Positions 35,266-46,263 of a stretch of 64,000 nucleotides of DNA are shown piece after piece. Numbering within the stretch: the stretch's first letter is position 1; every line of letters starts with the position of its first letter. The stretch comes from Microbacterium sp. oral taxon 186 str. F0373. GTDB taxonomy: Bacteria > Actinomycetota > Actinomycetes > Actinomycetales > Microbacteriaceae. The notes under the pieces were generated by a model. That model was not told the DNA's origin. It saw only the letters and a list, made by a program, of their open reading frames with translations, and searched no databases. The stretch spans positions 2,043,759-2,107,758 of the forward strand of contig NZ_KE150457.1 of the NCBI RefSeq assembly GCF_000411455.1. The letters are read 5' to 3'. Both the position numbers and the translations under genes were made by a program.

Positions 35266-36618
35266 GTGACCACACGGGCTTCACTGCAGCAACGCCGGAT
35301 CGATGAGAGCGTCGAGGGGGCCGCGGACACCGATCTGCGGACCTACGTCCTCGACACCTCCGTGCTCCTGAGCGATCCGCGCGCGTTCTTCCGGTTCGCG
35401 GAGCATTCCGTCGTCGTCCCCGTGGTGGTGATCACGGAGCTCGAAGGCAAGCGGCACGACCCGGAGATCGGCTACTTCGCCCGGCAGGCTCTGCGCCACC
35501 TCGACGAGCTGCGTGTCGAGCACGGTCGACTGGACTTCGCCGTCCCGGTCGGGGAGGGGGGAACGCTGCGTGTCGAGCTGACCAACACCGACTCCTCCGT
35601 TCTGCCCGCCGGCATGCGCCTCGGCGACAACGACACGCGGATCCTCTCCGTCGCCATGCACCTCGCTGCCGACGGTCAGCAGGTCACGGTCGTCTCCAAG
35701 GACCTCCCGATGCGCGTCAAGGCCGCCTCCCTCGGCATCCACGCCGAGGAGTATCTCGCGGAGCAGGCCGTCGACAGCGGGTGGACGGGCATCGCCGACA
35801 TCGCGATCTCCGGCGACGACATGAGTGACCTCTACGAGGCGGAGGTCGCGACCAGCGACGAGGTGCACGGCTTCCCGGTGAACACGGGACTCGTGATCCA
35901 CTCCGAGCGGGGGTCGGCTCTCGGCCGGGTCACCGGAGACGGCGCATTCCGTCTCGTCCGCGGCGACCGGGACGTGTTCGGGCTGCACGGCCGCAGCGCC
36001 GAGCAGCGCATCGCGATCGACCTGCTCATGGATCCCGAAGTCGGAATCGTCTCTCTCGGCGGACGCGCGGGAACGGGGAAGTCGGCCCTCGCGCTCTGCG
36101 CGGGCTTGGACGCCGTCCTCGAGCGCCAGCAGCAGAAGATCATCGTCTTCCGCCCGCTCTTCGCCGTCGGCGGCCAGGAGCTCGGCTACCTGCCGGGCGA
36201 CCAGTCCGAGAAGATGAACCCGTGGGGGCAGGCGGTCTTCGACACCCTCGGCTCGGTGGTCTCCGGAAACGTCCTCGAGGAAGTCGTCGCGCGGGGGATG
36301 CTCGAGGTGCTGCCGCTGACGCACATCCGCGGACGTTCTCTGCACGACGCTTTCGTGATCGTCGATGAGGCGCAGTCGCTCGAACGCAACGTGCTGCTCA
36401 CGGTGCTCAGTCGGATCGGACAGAACTCGCGCGTCGTGCTGACCCACGATGTCGGCCAGCGTGACAACCTCCGCGTCGGCCGCCACGACGGCATCGCCTC
36501 CGTGATCGAGACGCTGAAGGGGCACAGCCTCTTCGGTCACGTGACACTCGTGAGATCCGAGCGTTCCGCCATCGCCGCGCTCGTCACCGATCTGCTGGAG
36601 CAGGGCGAGCTGAGCTGA
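35266..36618 (+). CDS. PhoH family protein with N-terminal PIN domain (PhoH2-type RNA helicase/nuclease)
   Basis: A 450-residue fusion: an N-terminal PIN ribonuclease domain (about residues 24-155: [12 protein letters not shown] with catalytic Asp, [22 protein letters not shown]), a linker, and a PhoH ATPase domain (about 235-445) with Walker [14 protein letters not shown] and Walker [12 protein letters not shown]. This PIN-PhoH combination is a sequence-specific RNA unwinding and cleaving enzyme in mycobacteria, sometimes in toxin-antitoxin pairs, but no antitoxin gene is visible here. GGGAG is 7 nt before the GTG. Convergent with the two-component operon. Confidence 0.93.
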   Translation: MTTRASLQQRRIDESVEGAADTDLRTYVLDTSVLLSDPRAFFRFAEHSVVVPVVVITELEGKRHDPEIGYFARQALRHLDELRVEHGRLDFAVPVGEGGTLRVELTNTDSSVLPAGMRLGDNDTRILSVAMHLAADGQQVTVVSKDLPMRVKAASLGIHAEEYLAEQAVDSGWTGIADIAISGDDMSDLYEAEVATSDEVHGFPVNTGLVIHSERGSALGRVTGDGAFRLVRGDRDVFGLHGRSAEQRIAIDLLMDPEVGIVSLGGRAGTGKSALALCAGLDAVLERQQQKIIVFRPLFAVGGQELGYLPGDQSEKMNPWGQAVFDTLGSVVSGNVLEEVVARGMLEVLPLTHIRGRSLHDAFVIVDEAQSLERNVLLTVLSRIGQNSRVVLTHDVGQRDNLRVGRHDGIASVIETLKGHSLFGHVTLVRSERSAIAALVTDLLEQGELS

Positions 36619-36655
36619 CGCGGCCCGCCCGTACCCGCGTCGTCCGCGGCGAGGT

Positions 36656-37312
36656 CTACTCCCAGCGGTAGCCCTCGCCGCGGACAGTCGCGATGTGGAC
36701 GGCGCCGAGCTTTGCCCGCAGATACCGCACGTAGACGTCCACGACGTTCGAGCCCGGATCGAAGTCGAGGCCCCAAATGCGGCTGAGCAGCGTCTCACGC
36801 GTGAGAACCTCACCGGCGTGCCGCAGGAACTGCTCAGCAAGTGCGAACTCGCGCGCGGAGAGGTCGACGTCGTGACCGGCCACCGTGCAGCGACGCGCCA
36901 GCAGGTCGAGCGTCACATCCCCGCGGGAGAGGACCATCGTGATGGCACCCGTGCGCTCCCGAAGACGCGAGCGCACGCGCGCCATCAGCTCAGCGAGGGA
37001 GAACGGCTTCGGAACGTAGTCGCTGGCCCCGGCATCCAGACCGTCCACCGCGTCGCGGGCCGAACTGCGAGCCGTCAGCATGATGACCGGGAGGGACTGC
37101 CCGTCGCCGCGCAGGCGCCGGAGAACCTCGAATCCGTCCATGCCCGGCAGCCCGACGTCGAGGATCACGAGGTCAATGTCGCCTCGCGACGCGCGTTCGA
37201 GTCCGGCGGCGCCGTCCTCGCAGGCGGTCGTCTCATACCCTTCGGCCGACAGCGCGCGCGTGACCATCGACACGATATGCGGCTCGTCGTCGACGATGAG
37301 GATGCGAGTCAT
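36656..37312 (-). CDS. OmpR/PhoB-family response regulator
   Basis: A 218-residue response regulator: receiver domain (1-115) with the acidic pair DDE at 8-10, phospho-acceptor Asp52 (LVILDVGLPGMDG) and the switch lysine in PKPFSLAEL, then a winged-helix DNA-binding domain (about 125-218) ending VRGEGYRWE. The ATG at 37312 overlaps the stop of the histidine kinase gene by 4 nt, so the kinase is translated first and the regulator is coupled to it. The longer open frame upstream is antisense shadow of the kinase. Signal and target genes are unknown. Confidence 0.94.
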   Translation of the reverse strand: MTRILIVDDEPHIVSMVTRALSAEGYETTACEDGAAGLERASRGDIDLVILDVGLPGMDGFEVLRRLRGDGQSLPVIMLTARSSARDAVDGLDAGASDYVPKPFSLAELMARVRSRLRERTGAITMVLSRGDVTLDLLARRCTVAGHDVDLSAREFALAEQFLRHAGEVLTRETLLSRIWGLDFDPGSNVVDVYVRYLRAKLGAVHIATVRGEGYRWE

Positions 37313-38301
37313 CCGGAGGCCTCCCGTTGTTGGACGACATCCCCCGCACGCACCGGTGTGGGCAGTGTCGCCTGCGTGCCGATGGGGATCTCGATGGTGA
37401 AGGTGGCACCGCCACCCGGCGTGTCGGCCACGGTGCAGTGACCGCCGTGGGCCTTCGCGATCGCGTCGACGATGGCGAGGCCGAGGCCCGATCCGCCGAC
37501 CGACCGCTTGCCCGTACCGCGGTCGAAGCGACGGAAGATGCGGTGGCGCACGGCGGGCGCGATTCCCGGGCCATGATCGCGCACCCACAGCTGAGCTCCG
37601 GAGGGATGCACGGCGCTGCCGATCTCGATCGCCGAGCCGGCGGGGGTGTACTTCGCCGCGTTGTCGGCCAGTTGCAGCCACGCCTGCAGGAGGCGATCAC
37701 GGTCGCCGTGGATGATCCCTGCCGCGCTCTGTTCGACCCCCCAGGCGTGGTCGGCGATGACGGCGACCAGCTCCGCGACGCGTCGGGTCAGCATGTCCAG
37801 ATCGACATCGCCCATCGTGAAACTGTCGCTCTCGACCGCGGCAAGCAGGTCGATGTCGCCGATCAGACGCGTCATCCGGTCGAGTTCGGCGATGCCGAGG
37901 GCACGCGTCGCGGCGACGTCGGAGGGGTCGGCGGCATCCATGAGCTCCAAGTGTCCCCGCACGATGGTGATCGGGGTCTTCAGCTCGTGTCGCACATCGT
38001 CCAGGAGCCGCCGCTGAGCGTCGAAGAGAGCGTCCGGGCTCTCCACGCCGTCCGGAAGCTCCGGCGTATGGCGTCGCTCATCAAGGAGCAGCCAGCCGAC
38101 CAGAGCCGTCACTGCAAGGGTCAGCGCCGAGGCCGCGGCGAACACGACCACCGACACCCAGGTGGTCGCAGCACCGCTCGCAGCGTGCACCGCGAGCAAC
38201 GCGAGCGCCGTCAGCCCGAAGCCCGCCGCGACCACGGAGAGAACGACTCCGAGCCCGCGTGCGCGCCGACCCACGCGGGCAGGGCGGACGGCGCGATTCA
38301 C
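37309..38301 (-). CDS. Sensor histidine kinase
   Basis: A 330-residue membrane kinase: two transmembrane helices (about 18-41 and 50-74) with only a short external loop, no HAMP domain evident, then a dimerisation/phosphotransfer domain with His105 in DDVRHELKTPITIV and a HATPase domain (LADNAAKYTPAG, VRDHGPGIAP, VGGSGLGLAIV). The very short loop suggests sensing within the membrane or through partners. The GTG at 38301 follows a minus-strand CATAAT by 6 nt, so the mRNA may be leaderless. It is cotranscribed with the response regulator. Confidence 0.93.
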   Translation of the reverse strand: MNRAVRPARVGRRARGLGVVLSVVAAGFGLTALALLAVHAASGAATTWVSVVVFAAASALTLAVTALVGWLLLDERRHTPELPDGVESPDALFDAQRRLLDDVRHELKTPITIVRGHLELMDAADPSDVAATRALGIAELDRMTRLIGDIDLLAAVESDSFTMGDVDLDMLTRRVAELVAVIADHAWGVEQSAAGIIHGDRDRLLQAWLQLADNAAKYTPAGSAIEIGSAVHPSGAQLWVRDHGPGIAPAVRHRIFRRFDRGTGKRSVGGSGLGLAIVDAIAKAHGGHCTVADTPGGGATFTIEIPIGTQATLPTPVRAGDVVQQREASG

Positions 38302-38337
38302 CCTCTGATTATGAACCCGACAAGCGGGCGCAGGCGA

Positions 38338-39735
38338 TCAGCCGGGGTGCGTCATCGACAGGAGGTCGAGCTTCGTGTCGAGTTGCTCCTCGGTCAGCTC
38401 ACCCCTCTCGAGGTAGCCGAGGTCGATCACGGCCTCGCGTACCGTGATGCCCTTGGCGACGGCGTGCTTGGCGATCTTGGCGGCCGCCTCGTAACCGATG
38501 AGCTTGTTGAGCGGGGTGACGATCGACGGGGACATGCCGGCGAAGGCGGCGGCGCGCTCGAGGTTCGCCTCCAGGCCGTCCACCGTCTTGTCGGCCAGCA
38601 CACGCATGGCGTTCGACAACAGGCGGATCGACTCGAGAAGGGCCGTGCCCATCACCGGGATGGCGACGTTGAGCTCGAACGAGCCGGATGCACCCGCCCA
38701 CGCCACGGTCGCGTCGTTGCCGATCACGCGCGCGCAGACCATCAGGGTCGCCTCGGGGACGACGGGGTTCACTTTGCCGGGCATGATCGACGATCCGGGC
38801 TGCAGGTCGGGGATGTGCAGCTCGCCGAGACCCGTGTTGGGGCCCGAGCCCATCCACCGCAGGTCGTTGTTGATCTTGGTCAGCGAGACCGCGATCGTGC
38901 GGAGGGCGCCGGATGCTTCGACCAGCCCGTCGCGGTTCGCCTGCGCCTCGAAGTGGTCCTGCGCCTCGGTGATCGGAAGTTCGGTCTCCTCGGCCAGCAG
39001 TGCGATGACCTTCTGAGGGAAGCCGAGCGGCGTGTTGATGCCGGTTCCGACAGCGGTACCGCCCAGCGGCACCTCGCCTACGCGGGGGAGCACGGCACGC
39101 ACCCGCTCGATGCCGAGGCGGATCTGACGTGCATACCCGCCGAACTCCTGCCCGAGCGTGACGGGGGTCGCATCCATGAGGTGCGTGCGGCCCGACTTGA
39201 CGGCGTCCTTCCACAGCAGCGCCTTCGCCTCGAGGGCGACGGCGAGATGGTCGAGCGCGGGGATGAGGTCGTCGATGAGCGCCTGCGTGACGGCGATGTG
39301 GACGGAGGTCGGGAAGACGTCGTTGGACGACTGTGACGCGTTGACGTGGTCGTTCGGGTGCACCGGCGCGCCGAGCTTCTGCGTCGCGAGCGAGGCGAGC
39401 ACCTCGTTCATGTTCATGTTCGACGAGGTCCCTGACCCCGTCTGGTACGTGTCCACGGGGAAGTGGGCATCGTAACGACCGGTGATGACGTCGTCGGCCG
39501 CCGCTGCGATCGCATCGGCGATCGCGCCGTCGAGCGTGCCGAGGTGTTTGTTGGCCAGCGCTGCGGCCTTCTTGATGCGCGCGAGCGCAGCGATCTGCGT
39601 CGACTCCAGCCCGGTGCCCGAGATCGGGAAGTTCTCCACGGCGCGCTGGGTCTGCGCCGCGTAGAGAGCGTCCTTCGGCACGCGCACCTCGCCCATCGTG
39701 TCGTGTTCGATGCGGTACTCGGTGGTCTCGGTCAT
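38338..39735 (-). CDS. fumC: Class II fumarate hydratase
   Basis: The TCA-cycle enzyme interconverting fumarate and malate, iron-independent class II. The 465-residue protein has the superfamily signature [25 protein letters not shown] and the substrate-binding [14 protein letters not shown]. The start is the ATG at 39735 with GAGGAC about 10 nt upstream; a GTG at 39744 in frame overlaps that ribosome site. It is followed on the same strand by the histidine kinase gene, which has its own promoter. Confidence 0.97.
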   Translation of the reverse strand: MTETTEYRIEHDTMGEVRVPKDALYAAQTQRAVENFPISGTGLESTQIAALARIKKAAALANKHLGTLDGAIADAIAAAADDVITGRYDAHFPVDTYQTGSGTSSNMNMNEVLASLATQKLGAPVHPNDHVNASQSSNDVFPTSVHIAVTQALIDDLIPALDHLAVALEAKALLWKDAVKSGRTHLMDATPVTLGQEFGGYARQIRLGIERVRAVLPRVGEVPLGGTAVGTGINTPLGFPQKVIALLAEETELPITEAQDHFEAQANRDGLVEASGALRTIAVSLTKINNDLRWMGSGPNTGLGELHIPDLQPGSSIMPGKVNPVVPEATLMVCARVIGNDATVAWAGASGSFELNVAIPVMGTALLESIRLLSNAMRVLADKTVDGLEANLERAAAFAGMSPSIVTPLNKLIGYEAAAKIAKHAVAKGITVREAVIDLGYLERGELTEEQLDTKLDLLSMTHPG

Positions 39736-39793
39736 TGCGGTCACGTCCTCGTTTCCTGTGCGCTTGCGGTTGTGATGATGGGGTGGAGCCGGC

Positions 39794-40444
39794 TCAGGCC
39801 CGGTCGAGGCCTACGGCGACATGCGGCACTGCCGTGCCCTCGCTCAGTCGGTAGTTCGCGCCGACGATGCCCAGTCGACCCTCGGCGACGGCGTCGGCGA
39901 TGAGCCGCGACGAGGAGAGCAGGTCGTCGACCGTGTTCTTGAGGTGCTCCCGTCCGACGTCTTCGGCGTCCAGCTCCCGCGGGTCGACCTCGCCGCCGGC
40001 GCCCCGGAGCACGGTGCGTGCCGCCGGTACGATCCGCGCGATCAGGCGCCAGATGTGCGGGGGGAGTTCGGGGGCGCCGAGCGCGGTGGAGTCGATCGCG
40101 GCGCGCACGGCGCCGCACGCGTCGTGCGCGAGCACGATGATGAGCGAGACATCCAGCGCCGCCACCGCATACTCCAGGCTGGCCACGGCGGAGTCGGAGG
40201 CGACCTGGCCGGCGTTGCGGACGACGAACAGATCGCCGAGTCCCTGGTCGAAGATGATCTCCGCCGCCAGGCGGGAGTCCGCGCAGCCGAACAGCGCGGC
40301 GCGCGGTGTCTGGGCAGCGGCGAGCTCGTTGCGCCGTTCGACGTCCTGTCGCGGATGCCGCGGCGCGCCCGCGACGAAGCGGGCGTTGCCCTCGAGCATC
40401 TCCTCCCACACCAGGGAGGGACTGGGGCGGACGGTTGCGCTCAT
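39794..40444 (-). CDS. Beta-class carbonic anhydrase
   Basis: A 216-residue zinc enzyme hydrating CO2 to bicarbonate. Zinc ligands Cys54, His107 and Cys110 (CADSR at 54-58 and HDACGAV at 107-113), with Asp56-Arg58 as the catalytic dyad, are all present. GAGGAGAAG precedes the ATG by a few nt. The gene lies between fumC and DUF4245 in the same direction, a common Microbacteriaceae order. It could supply bicarbonate to PEP carboxylase. It is the clearest functional carbonic anhydrase in the window, unlike the gamma-like protein near 5 kb. Confidence 0.95.
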   Translation of the reverse strand: MSATVRPSPSLVWEEMLEGNARFVAGAPRHPRQDVERRNELAAAQTPRAALFGCADSRLAAEIIFDQGLGDLFVVRNAGQVASDSAVASLEYAVAALDVSLIIVLAHDACGAVRAAIDSTALGAPELPPHIWRLIARIVPAARTVLRGAGGEVDPRELDAEDVGREHLKNTVDDLLSSSRLIADAVAEGRLGIVGANYRLSEGTAVPHVAVGLDRA

Positions 40445-41067
40445 CTCTTCTCCTCGCGCATCGTGAGAATCTGATCGGTGACCCCGGCCGCCGCGACGGC
40501 GGCGGTCGACGCGTCGGTCGCTCCGTAGATCAGCACCGTGTCTGAGCCTGCCGTCGTCGAGATGGCGTACGAGACCGTGTCGGTGCGGGCGGCGGAGGGG
40601 ATCGTGTACTCGTCCCAGGTGATGCCGTCGATGGTGACGGTGCCGGAGGGGGCGAAACCGCCCAGCACCTTCGTCGCCCATCCGGCGTCGACGCCGACGC
40701 CCTGCGCCACGCGCACGTATCCGCTTGGCGGCGCGTACACGACTCGCCACATCGAGCCCTCCAGCCGCGCCGAGTTGGCGCGCCAGTTCTCGGGAACGAC
40801 AGGAACCAGGAGGGGATGGCCGATGGATGCCGACGCACTCTGCGCGGCTGCGGCCACGTCCGCTTCCTCGGGGTCGGGAAGCGAACCGCGGGGCACGCCG
40901 AAGTAGACCACGGCGACGACGGCCATCGTGACGAGGAGGGCAGCCACCAGGTTGCGGAAGGTCTTGCTCTGGCGGTAGGCCCGCGACGCGGCCGCCTTGC
41001 GGTCGGCGGTCTCGGCGGGCGTCTCGGGACGGCCGAGTTCCGCGACGATGCGAGGAGCCGATGCCAT
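40441..41067 (-). CDS. DUF4245 domain-containing membrane protein
   Basis: A 208-residue actinobacterial protein: a basic N-terminal tail (1-40), one membrane helix (about 41-58, LVAALLVTMAVVAVVYFG), and an extracytoplasmic domain (about 75-205) of the DUF4245 family, with LLVPVVPENWRANSARLE and YVRVAQGVGVDAGWATKVLG. Function unknown. It overlaps the start of the carbonic anhydrase gene by 4 nt and the xseB stop, so it belongs to the xseB-DUF4245-carbonic anhydrase transcription unit. The start may be GTG at 41070 or ATG at 41067; they differ by one residue. Confidence 0.87.
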   Translation of the reverse strand: MASAPRIVAELGRPETPAETADRKAAASRAYRQSKTFRNLVAALLVTMAVVAVVYFGVPRGSLPDPEEADVAAAAQSASASIGHPLLVPVVPENWRANSARLEGSMWRVVYAPPSGYVRVAQGVGVDAGWATKVLGGFAPSGTVTIDGITWDEYTIPSAARTDTVSYAISTTAGSDTVLIYGATDASTAAVAAAGVTDQILTMREEKR

Positions 41068-41288
41068 CACGAGTCCGCGTCCGCGGGGCGGGCGGCATCG
41101 AGAAGTCGCTTCGCGCCGAGCAGCCACTCCTCGCACCGCGCGGCGAGAGCCTCGCCCCTGGTCCACAGGGCGAGCGACTGCTCGAGGGTCGGGGCGCCCT
41201 GCTCGAGTTCGGCGACGACACGGACGAGTTCGTCCCGGGCCTGCTCGAAGGACAGATCGGCGACGTCGGTGGCCGTGTCGCTGGTCAT
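41067..41288 (-). CDS. xseB: Exodeoxyribonuclease VII small subunit
   Basis: A 73-residue helical-hairpin protein ([40 protein letters not shown]) that binds the large subunit XseA to form exonuclease VII. I choose the ATG at 41288 because a minus-strand TAGAAT (plus-strand 41296-41301) ends 7 nt upstream and overlaps the alternative ATG at 41297. It follows xseA by a short gap and overlaps the DUF4245 gene at its stop. Confidence 0.93.
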   Translation of the reverse strand: MTSDTATDVADLSFEQARDELVRVVAELEQGAPTLEQSLALWTRGEALAARCEEWLLGAKRLLDAARPADADS

Positions 41289-41298
41289 GGCGTCCATT

Positions 41299-42582
41299 CT
41301 AGGCCGACCCGCCGACGTCTTCTGCGAGCGGGCCCTCCGAGCGGGCGGTGAATGAGCCCTCCGCGACGGTCACTGTCACCGCGGTGCCGGCCGGTACCTG
41401 ACGAGCGTCGCGGACGATGACGCCGGCCTCCAGATGCGCGATGGCGTAGCCACGCTCGAGCGTCGCACCGGGGGAGAGGGCGCGCAGGGACGCGCGCAGC
41501 TGTGCGGTGGTGCGTTCAGCGGCATCCATCCGCCGGTTCACGAGGTCGCGGCCGCGTGAGACCAGTGTCCAGAGCTCGTGCGCACGCGGTGTGAGCAGCG
41601 ACTCGGGCGCGCGCAGCACGGGACGCGAGCGCAGCTGTTCGAGCTGGGCGATATCGTGCCCGACCCGCTGCGTCAGACGGGTGCGCGCGCGCGAGCGCAG
41701 CTGGTTGACGAGCGCGCGCTGCTCCGCGACGTCGGGAACGACCCGCTTGGCGGCATCCGTCGGTGTCGACGCCCGCACGTCCGCGACGTCGTCGAGCAGG
41801 GGATGGTCGTTCTCGTGGCCGATCGCGGAGACGACCGGGGTGGATGCCGCCGCTACCGCACGTACGAGACGTTCATCGCTGAAGCCGAGCAGGGTCTGCG
41901 GATCGCCGCCGCCGCGGGCGATGATGATCACGTCGACCTCCGGGTCGGCGTCGAGCGCCGTGAGCGCCGCGATCGTTTCGGGAACGCAGCGCTCGCCCTG
42001 GACGGCGGCATGGATCGTGCGGAAGCGGACGCCCGGCCAGCGCAGTTCGGCGTTGCGGTGAACATCCTTCTCGGCGTCGCTGCGCTCACCGGTGATGAGG
42101 CCGACGAGCTGCGGGAGAAAGGGGAGGCGCTTCTTGCGGGCGGGGTCGAACAGCCCCTCCGCCCGGAGCTGCCCGCGGAGCTTCTCGAGCCGCTCGAGCT
42201 GATCGCCGAGGCCCGTGTGGCGCATCGCGGAGACGGTGAAGGTGAAGTCCCCGGTCTTCACGAAGAAGTCGCTCTTCACGCACGCCACCACGAGGTCGCC
42301 GACCTTGAGGTCGTCGGGCAGGCGCTGCAGGGTCGATGACCACAGACGGAACGAGAGCATCGCGTCGCCGTTCGCGTCCTTCAAACGCCCGAAGACGTGC
42401 CCGCCGCGAAGGTTCCATGCGGTGATCTCACCCTCGACCCAGACGGATCCCCACGTCGAGACGAACCCGCGGATGGTCTCGTTCAGACGCGAGACCGACG
42501 TCGGTGCGTCCGCGCGCGACTCTCGCGGTGCGACCGCATCGGGGGGAGGGACGTGCCCGGGAGCGGACGCGAACGATGCCAT
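41299..42582 (-). CDS. xseA: Exodeoxyribonuclease VII large subunit
   Basis: A 427-residue nuclease subunit degrading single-stranded DNA to oligonucleotides. An N-terminal OB-fold (about 25-120: [21 protein letters not shown]) precedes the catalytic domain with [38 protein letters not shown] and [13 protein letters not shown], all conserved. The C-terminal part is helical coiled coil. xseB follows 10 nt downstream. The gene is divergent from ispH. Confidence 0.95.
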   Translation of the reverse strand: MASFASAPGHVPPPDAVAPRESRADAPTSVSRLNETIRGFVSTWGSVWVEGEITAWNLRGGHVFGRLKDANGDAMLSFRLWSSTLQRLPDDLKVGDLVVACVKSDFFVKTGDFTFTVSAMRHTGLGDQLERLEKLRGQLRAEGLFDPARKKRLPFLPQLVGLITGERSDAEKDVHRNAELRWPGVRFRTIHAAVQGERCVPETIAALTALDADPEVDVIIIARGGGDPQTLLGFSDERLVRAVAAASTPVVSAIGHENDHPLLDDVADVRASTPTDAAKRVVPDVAEQRALVNQLRSRARTRLTQRVGHDIAQLEQLRSRPVLRAPESLLTPRAHELWTLVSRGRDLVNRRMDAAERTTAQLRASLRALSPGATLERGYAIAHLEAGVIVRDARQVPAGTAVTVTVAEGSFTARSEGPLAEDVGGSA

Positions 42583-42631
42583 CGATGCCTTTCCGCCGCG
42601 CGCATGCGGCCCTCACTCAGCCCGCTCTCCC

Positions 42632-42637
42632 TAGAAT
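42632..42637 (+). promoter_or_regulatory. -10 box of a probable leaderless promoter (ispH)
   Basis: TAGAAT, followed by 6 nt and the GTG at 42644. Confidence 0.6.
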
Positions 42638-42643
42638 CAAGGG

Positions 42644-43705
42644 GTGAGCAGCACAGCCATCCGTCTTCCGACGCCCCACATTCCAGGCCCGCGCGGACGG
42701 CTTCAGGATAACCCAGTCCCCGGACACAAGCGGGTCCTCCTCGCCTCGCCGCGAGGGTACTGCGCCGGCGTCGACCGCGCCGTGATCGCGGTCGAGAAGG
42801 CGCTGGAGCGCTACGGCGCGCCCGTCTACGTGCGCAAGCAGATCGTGCACAACATCCACGTCGTCACCGAGCTCGAGGCGAAGGGGGCCGTCTTCGTCGA
42901 GGAGGTCGACGAAGTGCCCGAAGGCGCCCACGTCGTCTTCAGCGCGCACGGCGTCTCGCCGGCTGTCGTGAACGCGGCATCCGATCGGGGCCTTCAGGCC
43001 ATCGACGCCACCTGTCCCCTCGTGACGAAGGTGCACCGCGAGGCGGTGCGCTTCGCCCGCGACGACTTCGAGATCCTGCTCATCGGCCACGACGGCCATG
43101 AAGAGGTCGAGGGAACGGCAGGAGAGGCCCCCGAGCACGTCACCGTCGTCAACTCGCCCGAGGAAGCCGACCGCGTCGTCGTCAAGGATCCGGCGAAGGT
43201 CGTCTGGCTGTCGCAGACGACGCTGTCGGTCGACGAGACCATGGAGACGGTCCGCCGCCTGCGCGAGCGCTTCCCCGAACTGCAGGATCCGCCGTCGGAC
43301 GACATCTGCTACGCCACGCAGAACCGCCAGGTCGCCATCAAGAAGGTCGCCAAGGATGCCGACCTCGTCATCGTCGTCGGTTCGGCGAACTCCTCCAACT
43401 CGGTCCGACTCGTCGAGGTGGCGCTGGAGTACGGAGCGAAGGCGGCCTACCGCGTGGACTACGCCCACGAGATCCAGCAGGAGTGGCTCGACGGCGTCGA
43501 GACGGTGGGAGTCACCAGCGGCGCCTCGGTGCCCGAGGTGCTCGTGCAAGAGGTGCTGGCCGACCTCGCGGGCGCCGGCTATGCCGACGTCGAGCAGGTG
43601 CGCACGGCGGAGGAGGATCTGATGTTCTCCCTTCCCAAGGAGCTCCGCCAGGATGCGAGTGGACGTCGGGACGACCGTGCACTGGGCGGGCGGTCGCGCG
43701 GATGA
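42644..43705 (+). CDS. ispH: 4-hydroxy-3-methylbut-2-enyl diphosphate reductase
   Basis: The last enzyme of the MEP isoprenoid pathway, a [4Fe-4S] protein producing IPP and DMAPP. The 353-residue sequence contains the three cluster cysteines in [23 protein letters not shown] and [11 protein letters not shown], plus the HxH segment [14 protein letters not shown] and VGSANSSNS. It starts with GTG at 42644, probably leaderless. The stop overlaps the ATG of a DUF6264-like gene by 4 nt. IspH products feed the UppS reaction encoded near 33 kb. Confidence 0.97.
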   Translation: MSSTAIRLPTPHIPGPRGRLQDNPVPGHKRVLLASPRGYCAGVDRAVIAVEKALERYGAPVYVRKQIVHNIHVVTELEAKGAVFVEEVDEVPEGAHVVFSAHGVSPAVVNAASDRGLQAIDATCPLVTKVHREAVRFARDDFEILLIGHDGHEEVEGTAGEAPEHVTVVNSPEEADRVVVKDPAKVVWLSQTTLSVDETMETVRRLRERFPELQDPPSDDICYATQNRQVAIKKVAKDADLVIVVGSANSSNSVRLVEVALEYGAKAAYRVDYAHEIQQEWLDGVETVGVTSGASVPEVLVQEVLADLAGAGYADVEQVRTAEEDLMFSLPKELRQDASGRRDDRALGGRSRG

Positions 43706-44271
43706 CCGAGCAGACCGGATCATCGACGCACGCGGAGACGCCGCGCCCGCGTCCGCAGTACGGCGAATATGCGAGCCCGGAGGAGCAGCGGGCGCGCATC
43801 CAGCAGCCCGAGACGGCTTCCGGCTCGCCGCATCCGGCGTTGCCGCACACGGCGCCGAGCCGCGCGCACCCGCCCACCGCGCCCGCCACGACGGCTGCCG
43901 CGCGCCCGACGCGCGCCGCGGACCGCATCATCACGTTCGCCCTTCTCGTGTACGGCTTGGTGACCGTCGTCAGCGCCGTGCCGCAGCTGTGGGACTTCTC
44001 CGGGTTCGCACAGACCTGGATGCAGGTCGCCGGCATCGACGCGACCTTCACCAACACGGCGCAGGGCGAGCTGTGGGGTCGTATCGGCGCCTTCGTCTTC
44101 ATCGGCGGGTGGATGCTCACCGCGTTGCTGTCGTGGGTCTCGCTGCGCGCGCGGCGGCTGTCGTGGTGGATTCCTCTCGTCGGAGCGATCGTGACCTTCA
44201 TCCTCGCCACGGTGTGCCTGACGGTGCCGCTGCTCGGCGACCCCGCGATCGTCGCCCACTTCGCCCGATGA
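43702..44271 (+). CDS. DUF6264-like membrane protein
   Basis: A 189-residue protein: a Pro/Arg/Ala-rich cytoplasmic N-terminus (1-75) containing [17 protein letters not shown], then three hydrophobic segments (about 78-100, 125-147, 158-180). The N-terminal motif and topology resemble DUF6264 proteins common in Microbacterium. Function unknown. It is translationally coupled at both ends (4-nt overlaps with ispH and with the MOSC gene). Confidence 0.7.
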   Translation: MTEQTGSSTHAETPRPRPQYGEYASPEEQRARIQQPETASGSPHPALPHTAPSRAHPPTAPATTAAARPTRAADRIITFALLVYGLVTVVSAVPQLWDFSGFAQTWMQVAGIDATFTNTAQGELWGRIGAFVFIGGWMLTALLSWVSLRARRLSWWIPLVGAIVTFILATVCLTVPLLGDPAIVAHFAR

Positions 44272-44837
44272 GCGACACGGGGCGCCTTCTCGCCGTCTGC
44301 GTCGTGCGGGCGCTGCGCCCCGACGCCGGATCACTCGGTGTGACGGCGATCGATAAAGCCGCCGTCGACGGGGCGGTGCGCCTCGGACGCTACGGCGCGT
44401 ATGCCGATGTGCAGGCGAATCGGAAGCACCACGGTGGTCCGGACAAGGCTCTGTACGCGTACGCGCAGGAGGACGCCGAGTTCTGGGAGACGGAGCTGAG
44501 GGCCCCTCTCCCGCCCGGGTGGTTCGGCGAGAACCTCCGTGTCGAGGGGCTCGACGTCAATCGTGCCCGTATCGGCGAGCAGTGGCGGATCGGGGAGACG
44601 GCCGTCGTCGAGGTGACGATGCCGCGGACACCGTGCCAGACCTTCGCCCGCTGGGTGCGCATCGTCGACAGGTCGGCGGAACGCGGCTGGGTGCGGCGGT
44701 TCTCGGCAGAACGGCGGCTCGGCCCGTACCTGCGCGTCGTGCGCACGGGCTCGGTCCGCGCAGGCGATCCCATCAGCGTGATCCATGTTCCCGACGGCGC
44801 TCCGGGGCTGCTCGACGCGTACGTCGACCCCGCCTGA
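44268..44837 (+). CDS. MOSC domain-containing protein (YiiM-like)
   Basis: A 189-residue MOSC (molybdenum cofactor sulfurase C-terminal) protein. The fold's motifs are visible as HHGGPDKALYAYAQED, WFGENLRVEGLDV and MPRTPCQTF, where the conserved cysteine could carry sulfur or bind Moco. Stand-alone YiiM-type members reduce N-hydroxylated compounds or handle sulfur transfer; no molybdoenzyme is adjacent, so the role is open. Start overlaps the upstream stop by 4 nt. Last gene of the ispH operon. Confidence 0.9.
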   Translation: MSDTGRLLAVCVVRALRPDAGSLGVTAIDKAAVDGAVRLGRYGAYADVQANRKHHGGPDKALYAYAQEDAEFWETELRAPLPPGWFGENLRVEGLDVNRARIGEQWRIGETAVVEVTMPRTPCQTFARWVRIVDRSAERGWVRRFSAERRLGPYLRVVRTGSVRAGDPISVIHVPDGAPGLLDAYVDPA

Positions 44838-45004
44838 GCCGTCGACATCGTGCGTCGCGCGCTCGCGCGGTTCAGGGGGCGCAATCAGCGGCATCCGCGG
44901 GGGTGAGGACGCCGAATGCGCCACCGATTTCTGCGGATGCCGCGAGGCGCGAGTCGGGGGCGTCGCGGGCGGGTCGGGACGTCGCGCGCTCACGGCACGA
45001 GAAA

Positions 45005-45034
45005 CGCCCCCGGAAGCGCGAGCTCCCGGGGGCG
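45005..45034. terminator. Hairpin terminator between MOSC and fba genes
   Basis: CGCCCCCGG (45005-45013) pairs with CCGGGGGCG (45026-45034), 9 bp with a 12-nt loop. On the minus strand it is followed by TTTC, so it most likely ends the fba transcript; on the plus strand TCTTC follows, so it may work in both directions. The 210-nt gap from 44838 otherwise holds no gene that I can support. Confidence 0.7.
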
Positions 45035-45047
45035 TCTTCGATGCGGA

Positions 45048-46079
<1,032 letters not shown>

Positions 46080-46228
46080 TTCTGCTCCTCAGTTCTGCGG
46101 GGATTCCTGGCTCAGCCTATCGAAGCACCGGCCACGTCGGTGAGGCCCCCGCCGGGCAAAAGCGTCGGGTCGGCCTTGCCACAGCGATAAGAAGTGCACA
46201 TCCTTCCTCAGGCATTGGCTGAAAACAC

Positions 46229-46257
46229 CGCGTCTGCGACGCGGAGCCGCCTAGGCT
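46229..46257 (+). promoter_or_regulatory. Promoter region of glpX with overlapping palindrome
   Basis: TAGGCT (46252-46257) ends 6 nt before the ATG at 46264. CGCGTC (46229-46234) and GACGCG (46238-46243) form a 6+3+6 inverted repeat over the expected -35, so a repressor or activator bound there could control glpX. The surrounding gap 46080-46263 also holds the fba promoter on the other strand. Confidence 0.45.
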
Positions 46258-46263
46258 GGCGTC

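Noticed and set aside
35266..36618. phoAT-phoH2 toxin-antitoxin module
   Set aside because: No small antitoxin gene precedes the PhoH gene; only a hairpin-rich gap.
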